Below are positions 43,690 to 53,582 of a stretch of 64,000 bases of DNA, piece after piece; within the stretch, counting starts at the first letter, position 1, and the number at the start of each line of letters is the position of its first letter. Both the position numbers and the translations under genes were made by a program. The notes under the pieces are model-generated. The model searched no databases and was not told the DNA's origin. It saw only the letters and a program-made list of their open reading frames with translations. This DNA comes from Nereocystis luetkeana (Eukaryota; Sar; Phaeophyceae; Laminariales; Laminariaceae): contig JARUPZ010000016.1 of assembly GCA_031213475.1 (NCBI GenBank), forward strand, positions 5,334,699-5,398,698, written 5' to 3'.

Positions 43690-43835
43690 AGACAAATCCC
43701 CGGGGTTTGACATATTTTCGTTCTGGTTCTGGTTCTAGTTCTGTTTTTTTATTCGGCGGTGGCGGATAAGACAAATCCCCGGGGTTTCACATATTTACGT
43801 TCTGGTTCTGGTTCTAGTTCTGTTTTTTTTATACG
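43690..43835 (+). repeat. 76-bp tandem duplication upstream of exon 1
   Basis: GATAAGACAAATCCCCGGGG...TTCTGGTTCTGGTTCTAGTT occurs twice, 76 bp apart. Mirrored in the right arm near 53250-53395. Confidence 0.8.
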
Positions 43836-44093
43836 TACGTAAGTGTTTCCCCCGGGTTTCTGCGTGCGGCGTTCACCTTGAGGATTTTCATCTTCGTCAA
43901 GCGCCAAAAGTTGGAGTGCACGCGCCCCCACGTAAGCCCCACCCCACAAAAACAAAGCCCCGAGACAAGTTCGACGCCACATCGCCGGAGACAGCTTCGA
44001 CACGCTACTACACCCTCCGCGACAACTTCGACGCAGTCAACGACCGACACGCTACACCATCCCCAACAACTTCGACGCAGTCAACGACCGACC

Positions 44094-44358
44094 ATGGCCG
44101 AAGCTGTTGTTGGTGAAGCCCCAGGTACACCTAGAGACAACAGGAGCAGTACCCCCTTGGCCGAGGACTGTCCTCGGTGCGGCATCCAGCTAATCCTGCT
44201 GGAGAGCAACCACCCGAACCGGGCGGACTACCCGGGCTGTGCGGGGTATCCGGAGAGCTGTGCATGGACTGGGTTGAAGCTAATCTGGTCCAAGGCTTGC
44301 AGCTTTTGCTGCGAGGAGATGCCGGCGAAGACAATCTGCTGGACGCGGAAACTCGAAG
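44094..44358 (+). CDS. Zinc-finger gene, exon 1 (left arm)
   Basis: ATG in good context (ACCATGG), donor GAAG|GTGAGC, ends phase 1. It encodes MAEAVVGEAPGTPRDN, then CPRCGIQLILLESNHP...YPGCAGYPESC (C-x2-C...C-x6-C, like GRF or topoisomerase C4 zinc fingers) and CSFCCEEMPAKTICW. With exon 2 (45680-45798) and exon 3 (42105-41824) it would make a 221-residue protein. The finger family is a resemblance, not proven. Zinc or single-stranded nucleic-acid binding is inference. Confidence 0.7.
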
Positions 44359-44439
44359 GTGAGCTGTTTGCATTTCATATGTTTTTCGTTTTCTGTGCCC
44401 GTGCTCTTACAACTGCTGTGCTCCGTATGAGCGTGCTCC

Positions 44440-45425
44440 GTATGCGCCTCAGCCAGGGTGTGTGTCTAAAAAGTTAACGCTGCCGTGTGCTTCTGTAACT
44501 CGTGCATGTGCGTGCGTGTGCGTGCGTGTGCGTGCGTGCATACCTACATGTACTGTCGTCGTGTCGTTGTGCTGTCGCTGTGTCGTGTCGTTAGTGTCGT
44601 GTCGTTATGCTGTCTGTAGTGCTTCAAGGCGCCGTTTTTGCGCTTTTTTGTTCAGTAAATGTAAAGATCGTGCGACATTGCAAATTAGTACAAATACGGT
44701 TCTTATATTTTCGGTCGATCGATCGTGAAGTTTTTTTTCGGTTTTTGACAGCAGTACTACAGCAGCAGTACATTTTTGCACCATCCATATTTTTTTCGTT
44801 TTCTGTGCCCGTGCTCTTACAACTGCTGTGCTCCGTATGAGCGTGCTCTGCGTGCGTGTGCGTGCATACCTACATGTACTGTCGTCGTGTCGTTGTCCTG
44901 TCGCTGTGTCGTGTCGTTAGTGTCGTGTCGTTATGCTGTCTGTAGTGCTTCAAGGCGCCGTTTTTGCGCTTTTTTGTTCAGTAAATGTAAAGATCGTGCG
45001 ACATTGCAAATTAGTACAAATACGGTTCTTATATTTTCGGTCGATCGATCGTGAAGTTTTTTTTCGGTTTTTGACAGCAGTACTACAGCAGCAGCAGTAC
45101 ATTTTTGCACCATCCATATTTTTTTCGTTTTCTGTGCCCGTGCTCTTACAACTGCTGTGCTCCGTATGAGCGTGCTCTGCGTGCGTGTGCGTGCATACCT
45201 ACATGTACTGTCGTCGTGTCGTTGTGCTGTCGCTGTGTCGTGTCGTTAGTGTCGTGTCGTTATGCTGTCTGTAGTGCTTCAAGGCGCCGTTTTTGCGCTT
45301 TTTTGTTCAGTAAATGTAAAGATCGTGCGACATTGCAAATTAGTACAAATACGGTTCTTATATTTTCGGTCGATCGATCGTGAAGTTTTTTTTCGGTTTT
45401 TGACAGCAGTACTACAGCAGCAGCC
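44440..45425 (+). repeat. Intron-1 tandem array, three ~328-bp units
   Basis: Unit: CCGTGCTCTTACAACTGCTG, TGTCGTCGTGTCGTTGT, AAGGCGCCGTTTTTGCG, GGTCGATCGATCGTGAAG, GACAGCAGTACTACAGCAGC. Starts are 326-329 bp apart. The right arm has the same three in mirror order, including the unit-specific C/G variant; the middle copy (48.9-49.3 kb) has one. Confidence 0.85.
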
Positions 45426-45679
45426 AGGGTATAAGTTTTCCCGGGTTCAACTGTGTGCCTGTATACCTCGCAGAGGGTGTTATGCTGTCGCTGTCGTGTC
45501 GTTATGCTGTCGCTGTGTGTCGCGTGTTCACATGGCTGCCTGTCCTTCGTGTCGTATATGCTGACTGTCGTGTGTTCATGGCTGCCTGTCCTTCGTGTCG
45601 TACGTTTGCTGTGTGGTCCCAGCAGTTCTCATATCTTCGGATCCTTTCTTTCTGATGCTTTTCCGGATTTGTTTCGCAG

Positions 45680-45798
45680 GCAAATTTTCCTCCACCGGAA
45701 GGGCGCTTTACGCGAACTTCCACCTCCACGAGGCTGACTGTGTGACCAAGACCGAAGACGAAACACCAGTCAACGCGAGGAAGCCCTCCACCAGCGAC
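45680..45798 (+). CDS. Zinc-finger gene, exon 2 (complete copy)
   Basis: Acceptor TTTCGCAG, donor GCGAC|GTGAGT. It encodes KFSSTGRALYANFHLHEADC and TKTEDETPVNARKPSTSD; the H-x4-C completes the CSFC finger begun in exon 1. Phase 1 to 0. The other complete copy is 49571-49689. Confidence 0.7.
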
Positions 45799-45799
45799 G

Positions 45800-47391
45800 T
45801 GAGTTGGGTTTCCCTTACTGTATTAATATTAGTAGTATATATCATCGTGTATTTTTTTGCCATATATTCGTCCGATATTGTTTTCGACATTTGTCCGATA
45901 TATTCCGATATTTTTCAATTTTTGGTCCGATATTATTTCCGATATTGTTTTTTTTTACATTTGTCCGGTTTTTGTCCGATATTGTTCCCGATATCGATAT
46001 TTGTGCAATATTTTATCCGATATATGTTTCGCTATTTTTGCCGATATTTGTCCGATAATATTGTTTTGATATTTGTGCAATATTTTATCCGATATATGTT
46101 TCGCTATTTTTGCCGATATTTGTCCGATAATTTTCCCGATACTTTTGCCGATATTGACTGATTTTTTCCGATATTGTTTCTGTTATATATTTTGCGATAC
46201 TATTTTCAGCAAATTAACTAATGGTAGGGAATTCCCATTTTACAACAAGCATAGAGCACAGGCGTCTAACATTCAAATACACGTCCCATTTTACTACAAG
46301 CATAGCATAGCACAGCACAGCCGTCTAACAGTTAAATACACGTGGGGTTTTTTTGTTCATGTACCCCTGTCTGATCGTTTGATTGTACGATATTTTCCCT
46401 GATGTTTGTTTCGATATTTGCATTTTTCGATATTTTCCCCGATATTTGGCCAATCTTTTTCCGATAATTCCCCGATATTTGTTTCGATTTTTTTTTCAGC
46501 AAATTACCTTTCGTAGGGAAGTCCCGTTTAATCGCAAGCATCGCACACCTGTTGCTTTGTTTAATTTAGCATATGATAGCACAACACAGCAGCAGCGGAA
46601 TCATCCCTCAAACTATCGAAGCACACAAGAAAACTATTTTATTCAGCTAATTCCCTATCGTAGGGAAGTCCCGTCTTACCACAAGCGCAGCACAGCACAG
46701 CCCTCTAACAGTAGTCGTATAATCGTGAAATATTTTATCCGATAAATGTTTCGCTATTTTTGCCGATATTTGTCCGATAATTTTCCCGATATTTTTGCCG
46801 ATATTAGACTGATTTTTTCCGATATTGTTTCTGTTATATATTTTGCGATACCATTTTCAGCAAATTAACTAATGGTAGGGAATTCCCATTTTACAGCAAG
46901 CATAGAGCACAGGCGTCTAACATTCAAATACACGTCCCATTTTACAACAAACAAGCATTTTCATTTTTTCGCACGGCACGGCGCGACAAGCATATCACCC
47001 CTCAAGGTGCTACCCGACCACCATATCTGGTCCAGTATTATTGTTGTGCAATATCTGTTTCCGATGTTTTATGCCCGGCATAAGGTGTTATTTTGCTGTT
47101 TTTTTGCTCAATTACACAAAACACACGCAACTTTTATAGCAACAGCAGTAGTAGCAATCACATCTCTTTGTATGCGCATTCTTAGCTCGAGCGCCACAGT
47201 TATGTTGGAAGCGCGGTCACCGTAGTAGCGGTTTGGGCGCGGTCCGTGTGTACTACAACCTATCTGTCCCATTGTTTTCGTTTGTATGATACTTTACAAT
47301 TATCCCTCAAGTGCATATCGGCCAGATTTCTGAAACTCGCTTCGCCTCCGCCACTCCCTTCTATATTATTGCCGCCTGTTACAGATTGGCA
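45800..47391 (+). repeat. Intron 2 of zinc-finger gene, TATCGG-rich
   Basis: Built from degenerate 12-24-bp units CCGATATTTGTCCGATATT, two copies of GTAGGGAATTCCCATTTTAC...CAAGCATAGAGC, and CATATCACCCCTCAAGGTGC. It ends with GCCTGTTACAG and the first ~14 bases of exon 3. Other copies: 43493-42106 (minus), 47906-48363 (part), 49690-51278. Confidence 0.75.
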
Positions 47392-47396
47392 CAAGG

Positions 47397-47905
47397 TGGA
47401 GGGCTTCCTCGCGTTGACTGGTGTTTCGTCTTCGGTCTTGGTCACACAGTCAGCCTCGTGGAGGTGGAAGTTCGCGTAAAGCGCCCTTCCGGTGGAGGAA
47501 AATTTGCCTGCGAAACAAATCCGGAAAAGCATCAGAAAGAAAGGATCCGAAGATATGAGAACTGCTGGGACCACACAGCAAACGTACGACACGAAGGACA
47601 GGCAGCCATGAACACACGACAGTCAGCATATACGACACGAAGGACAGGCAGCCATGTGAACACGCGACACACAGCGACAGCATAACGACACGACAGCGAC
47701 AGCATAACACCCTCTGCGAGGTATACAGGCACACAGTTGAACCCGGGAAAACTTATACCCTGGCTGCTGCTGTAGTACTGCTGTCAAAAACCGAAAAAAA
47801 ACTTCACGATCGATCGACCGAAAATATAAGAACCGTATTTGTACTAATTTGCAATGTCGCACGATCTTTACATTTACTGAACAAAAAAGCGCAAAAACGG
47901 CGCCT
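47397..47905 (-). pseudogene. Exon 2 plus intron-1 fragment, fold-back copy C
   Basis: Directly after the first bases of exon 3 the sequence becomes the reverse complement of exon 2 (47507-47397) and then of the end of intron 1. Exon 2 lacks its last two codons and donor. Confidence 0.75.
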
Positions 47906-48363
47906 TTGTGCAATATTTTATCCGATATATGTTTCGCTATTTTTGCCGATATTTGTCCGATAATATTGTTTTGATATTTGTGCAATATTTTATCCGATAT
48001 ATGTTTCGCTATTTTTGCCGATATTTGTCCGATAATTTTCCCGATACTTTTGCCGATATTGACTGATTTTTTCCGATATTGTTTCTGTTATATATTTTGC
48101 GATACTATTTTCAGCAAATTAACTAATGGTAGGGAATTCCCATTTTACAACAAGCATAGAGCACAGGCGTCTAACATTCAAATACACGTCCCATTTTACT
48201 ACAAGCATAGCATAGCACAGCACAGCCGTCTAACAGTTAAATACACGTGGGGTTTTTTTGTTCATGTACCCCTGTCTGATCGTTTGATTGTACGATATTT
48301 TCCCTGATGTTTGTTTCGATATTTGCATTTTTCGATATTTTCCCCGATATTTGGCCAATCTTG
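47906..48363 (+). repeat. Intron-2 fragment D
   Basis: Identical or nearly so to 46001-46458 (offset 1905), inserted between intron-1 fragments. Both edges are abrupt. Confidence 0.75.
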
Positions 48364-48366
48364 GGT

Positions 48367-48830
48367 AGGGTATAAGTTTTCCCGGGTTCAACTGTGTGCC
48401 TGTATACCTCGCAGAGATTGTTATGCTGTCGCTGTCGTGTCGTTATGCTGTCGCTGTGTGTCGCGTGTTCACATGGCTGCCTGTCCTTCGTGTCGTATAT
48501 GCTGACTGTCGTGTGTTCATGGCTGCCTGTCCTTCGTGTCGTACGTTTGCTGTGTGGTCCCAGCAGTTCTCATATCTTCGGATCCTTTCTTTCTGATGCT
48601 TTTCCGGATTTGTTTCGCAGGCAAATTTTCCTCCACCGGAAGGGCGCTTTACGCGAACTTCCACCTCCACGAGGCTGACTGTGTGACCAAGACCGAAGAC
48701 GAAACACCAGTCAACGCGAGGAAGCCCTCCACCTTGTGCCAATCTGTAACAGGCGGCAATAATATAGAAGGGAGTGGCGGAGGCGAAGCGAGTTTCAGAA
48801 ATCTGGCCGATATGCACTTGAGCTAATCTG
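48367..48830 (+). pseudogene. Fragment E/F: exon 2 fused to inverted exon-3 head
   Basis: End of intron 1, then exon 2 (48621-48733), then at CCACC|TTGTGCC the reverse complement of the exon-3 head and the intron-2 end (to about 48830). This is the same junction as at 47395-47398, read on the other strand. Confidence 0.75.
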
Positions 48831-48831
48831 G

Positions 48832-51278
48832 TCCAAGGCTTGCAGCTTTTGCTGCGAGGAGATGCCGGCGAAGACAATCTGCTGGACGCGGAAACTCGAA
48901 GGTGAGCTGTTTGCATTTCATATGTTTTTCGTTTTCTGTGCCCGTGCTCTTACAACTGCTGTGCTCCGTATGAGCGTGCTCCGTATGCGCCTCAGCCAGG
49001 GTGTGTGTCTAAAAAGTTAACGCTGCCGTGTGCTTCTGTAACTCGTGCATGTGCGTGCGTGTGCGTGCGTGTGCGTGCGTGCATACCTACATGTACTGTC
49101 GTCGTGTCGTTGTGCTGTCGCTGTGTCGTGTCGTTAGTGTCGTGTCGTTATTATGCTGTCTGTAGTGCTTCAAGGCGCCGTTTTTGCGCTTTTTTGTTCA
49201 GTAAATGTAAAGATCGTGCGACATTGCAAATTAGTACAAATACGGTTCTTATATTTTCGGTCGATCGATCGTGAAGTTTTTTTTCGGTTTTTGACAGCAG
49301 TACTACAGCAGCAGCCAGGGTATAAGTTTTCCCGGGTTCAACTGTGTGCCTGTATACCTCGCAGAGGGTGTTATGCTGTCGCTGTCGTGTCGTTATGCTG
49401 TCGCTGTGTGTCGCGTGTTCACATGGCTGCCTGTCCTTCGTGTCGTATATGCTGACTGTCGTGTGTTCATGGCTGCCTGTCCTTCGTGTCGTACGTTTGC
49501 TGTGTGGTCCCAGCAGTTCTCATATCTTCGGATCCTTTCTTTCTGATGCTTTTCCGGATTTGTTTCGCAGGCAAATTTTCCTCCACCGGAAGGGCGCTTT
49601 ACGCGAACTTCCACCTCCACGAGGCTGACTGTGTGACCAAGACCGAAGACGAAACACCAGTCAACGCGAGGAAGCCCTCCACCAGCGACGTGAGTTGGGT
49701 TTCCCTTACTGTATTAATATTAGTAGTATATATCATCGTGTATTTTTTTGCCATATATTCGTCCGATATTGTTTTCGACATTTGTCCGATATATTCCGAT
49801 ATTTTTCAATTTTTGGTCCGATATTATTTCCGATATTGTTTTTTTTTACATTTGTCCGGTTTTTGTCCGATATTGTTCCCGATATCGATATTTGTGCAAT
49901 ATTTTATCCGATATATGTTTCGCTATTTTTGCCGATATTTGTCCGATAATATTGTTTTGATATTTGTGCAATATTTTATCCGATATATGTTTCGCTATTT
50001 TTGCCGATATTTGTCCGATAATTTTCCCGATACTTTTGCCGATATTGACTGATTTTTTCCGATATTGTTTCTGTTATATATTTTGCGATACTATTTTCAG
50101 CAAATTAACTAATGGTAGGGAATTCCCATTTTACAACAAGCATAGAGCACAGGCGTCTAACATTCAAATACACGTCCCATTTTACTACAAGCATAGCATA
50201 GCACAGCACAGCCGTCTAACAGTTAAATACACGTGGGGTTTTTTTGTTCATGTACCCCTGTCTGATCGTTTGATTGTACGATATTTTCCCTGATGTTTGT
50301 TTCGATATTTGCATTTTTCGATATTTTCCCCGATATTTGGCCAATCTTTTTCCGATAATTCCCCGATATTTGTTTCGATTTTTTTTTCAGCAAATTACCT
50401 TTCGTAGGGAAGTCCCGTTTAATCGCAAGCATCGCACACCTGTTGCTTTGTTTAATTTAGCATATGATAGCACAACACAGCAGCAGCGGAATCATCCCTC
50501 AAACTATCGAAGCACACAAGAAAACTATTTTATTCAGCTAATTCCCTATCGTAGGGAAGTCCCGTCTTACCACAAGCGCAGCACAGCACAGCCCTCTAAC
50601 AGTAGTCGTATAATCGTGAAATATTTTATCCGATAAATGTTTCGCTATTTTTGCCGATATTTGTCCGATAATTTTCCCGATATTTTTGCCGATATTAGAC
50701 TGATTTTTTCCGATATTGTTTCTGTTATATATTTTGCGATACCATTTTCAGCAAATTAACTAATGGTAGGGAATTCCCATTTTACAACAAGCATAGAGCA
50801 CAGGCGTCTAACATTCAAATACACGTCCCATTTTACAACAAGCATTTTCATTTTTTCGCACGGCACGGCGCGACAAGCATATCACCCCTCAAGGTGCTAC
50901 CCGACCACCATATCTGGTCCAGTATTATTGTTGTGCAATATCTGTTTCCGATGTTTTATGCCCGGCATAAGGTGTTATTTTGCTGTTTTTTTGCTCAATT
51001 ACACAAAACACACGCAACTTTTATAGCAACAGCAGTAGTAGCAATCACATCTCTTTGTATGCGCATTCTTAGCTCGAGCGCCACAGTTATGTTGGAAGCG
51101 CGGTCACCGTAGTAGCGGTTTGGGCGCGGTCCGTGTGTACTACAACCTATCTGTCCCATTGTTTTCGTTTGTATGATACTTTACAATTATCCCTCAAGTG
51201 CATATCGGCCAGATTTCTGAAACTCGCTTCGCCTCCGCCACTCCCTTCTATATTATTGCCGCCTGTTACAGATTGGCA
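48832..51278 (+). pseudogene. Copy G: exon 1 (3' part), intron 1, exon 2, intron 2
   Basis: Starts inside exon 1 (48832-48901, donor kept), with a one-unit intron 1, complete exon 2 (49571-49689), intron 2 and the exon-3 head. It matches 44279-47391 at offset 3891, then 3887 after a 4-bp indel near 46950. It lacks the start codon and most of exon 3. Confidence 0.8.
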
Positions 51279-51282
51279 CAAG

Positions 51283-53582
51283 GTGGAGGGCTTCCTCGCG
51301 TTGACTGGTGTTTCGTCTTCGGTCTTGGTCACACAGTCAGCCTCGTGGAGGTGGAAGTTCGCGTAAAGCGCCCTTCCGGTGGAGGAAAATTTGCCTGCGA
51401 AACAAATCCGGAAAAGCATCAGAAAGAAAGGATCCGAAGATATGAGAACTGCTGGGACCACACAGCAAACGTACGACACGAAGGACAGGCAGCCATGAAC
51501 ACACGACAGTCAGCATATACGACACGAAGGACAGGCAGCCATGTGAACACGCGACACACAGCGACAGCATAACGACACGACAGCGACAGCATAACACCCT
51601 CTGCGAGGTATACAGGCACACAGTTGAACCCGGGAAAACTTATACCCTGGCTGCTGCTGTAGTACTGCTGTCAAAAACCGAAAAAAAACTTCACGATCGA
51701 TCGACCGAAAATATAAGAACCGTATTTGTACTAATTTGCAATGTCGCACGATCTTTACATTTACTGAACAAAAAAGCGCAAAAACGGCGCCTTGAAGCAC
51801 TACAGACAGCATAACGACACGACACTAACGACACGACACAGCGACAGCACAACGACACGACGACAGTACATGTAGGTATGCACGCACACGCACGCAGAGC
51901 ACGCTCATACGGAGCACAGCAGTTGTAAGAGCACGGGCACAGAAAACGAAAAAAATATGGATGGTGCAAAAATGTACTGCTGCTGCTGTAGTACTGCTGT
52001 CAAAAACCGAAAAAAAACTTCACGATCGATCGACCGAAAATATAAGAACCGTATTTGTACTAATTTGCAATGTCGCACGATCTTTACATTTACTGAACAA
52101 AAAAGCGCAAAAACGGCGCCTTGAAGCACTACAGACAGCATAACGACACGACACTAACGACACGACACAGCGACAGGACAACGACACGACGACAGTACAT
52201 GTAGGTATGCACGCACACGCACGCAGAGCACGCTCATACGGAGCACAGCAGTTGTAAGAGCACGGGCACAGAAAACGAAAAAAATATGGATGGTGCAAAA
52301 ATGTACTGCTGCTGTAGTACTGCTGTCAAAAACCGAAAAAAAACTTCACGATCGATCGACCGAAAATATAAGAACCGTATTTGTACTAATTTGCAATGTC
52401 GCACGATCTTTACATTTACTGAACAAAAAAGCGCAAAAACGGCGCCTTGAAGCACTACAGACAGCATAACGACACGACACTAACGACACGACACAGCGAC
52501 AGCACAACGACACGACGACAGTACATGTAGGTATGCACGCACGCACACGCACGCACACGCACGCACATGCACGAGTTACAGAAGCACACGGCAGCGTTAA
52601 CTTTTTAGACACACACCCTGGCTGAGGCGCATACGGAGCACGCTCATACGGAGCACAGCAGTTGTAAGAGCACGGGCACAGAAAACGAAAAACATATGAA
52701 ATGCAAACAGCTCACCTTCGAGTTTCCGCGTCCAGCAGATTGTCTTCGCCGGCATCTCCTCGCAGCAAAAGCTGCAAGCCTTGGACCAGATTAGCTTCAA
52801 CCCAGTCCATGCACAGCTCTCCGGATACCCCGCACAGCCCGGGTAGTCCGCCCGGTTCGGGTGGTTGCTCTCCAGCAGGATTAGCTGGATGCCGCACCGA
52901 GGACAGTCCTCGGCCAAGGGGGTACTGCTCCTGTTGTCTCTAGGTGTACCTGGGGCTTCACCAACAACAGCTTCGGCCATGGTCGGTCGTTGACTGCGTC
53001 GAAGTTGTTGGGGATGGTGTAGCGTGTCGGTCGTTGACTGCGTCGAAGTTGTCGCGGAGGGTGTAGTAGCGTGTCGAAGCTGTCTCCGGCGATGTGGCGT
53101 CGAACTTGTCTCGGGGCTTCGTTTTTGTGGGGTGGGGCTTACGTGGGGGCGCGTGCACTCCAACTTTTGGCGCTTGACGAAGATGAAAATCCTCAAGGTG
53201 AACGCCGCACGCAGAAACCCGGGGGAAACACTTACGTACGTATAAAAAAAACAGAACTACACCCAGAACCAGAACGTAAATATGTGAAACCCCGGGGATT
53301 TGTCTTATCCGCCACCGCCGAATAAAAAAAACAGAACTAGAACCAGAACCAGAACGAAAATATGTCAAACCCCGGGGATTTGTCTTATCCATGCCCGCGG
53401 CCAAAAAAGTTTAAAGGGCTTGCCACGCGCGACACACTGCGCGGATCGCGCCCAAACCGCGACCACGGTGACCGCACGAACGAGATGAGTCGACTCGATT
53501 GGCGTTTCGGGCCAAAAGTGCGCGTACGAAGAGATATGTGCGAAAACAAAGGCAAATTTGACAAATATACGTATACATATAT
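51283..53582 (-). repeat. Right arm of ~2.3-kb inverted repeat
   Basis: Mirror of 43493-45791. It carries exon 1 at 52980-52716 and a donor-less exon 2 at 51394-51284 on the minus strand, plus the three intron-1 units. The match stops at TATACATATAT near 53582, and unrelated sequence begins. Confidence 0.9.
52716..52980 (-). pseudogene. Zinc-finger gene, exon 1 (right arm)
   Basis: Complete ATG-to-donor copy identical in protein to 44094-44358. The following exon 2 (51394-51284) is fused at its 3' end to the inverted exon-3 head and has no donor, so this copy cannot make the full protein. Confidence 0.65.

Larger units (their letters stand above)
43493..45791 (+). repeat. Left arm of ~2.3-kb inverted repeat
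   Basis: Equals the reverse complement of 51283-53582 (paired coordinates sum to about 97074 throughout). Only a few substitutions were noticed, e.g. near 43950 versus 53118 and near 43810 versus 53258. It contains 5' flank, exon 1, intron 1 and exon 2 of the zinc-finger gene. Confidence 0.9.

Noticed and set aside
43188-51600. Repeated Ile/Tyr/Phe-rich and Cys/Val-rich frames (60-188 codons)
   Set aside because: They fall in introns 1 and 2 of the zinc-finger gene and arise from TATCGG and GTCGTGTCGTT repeats.
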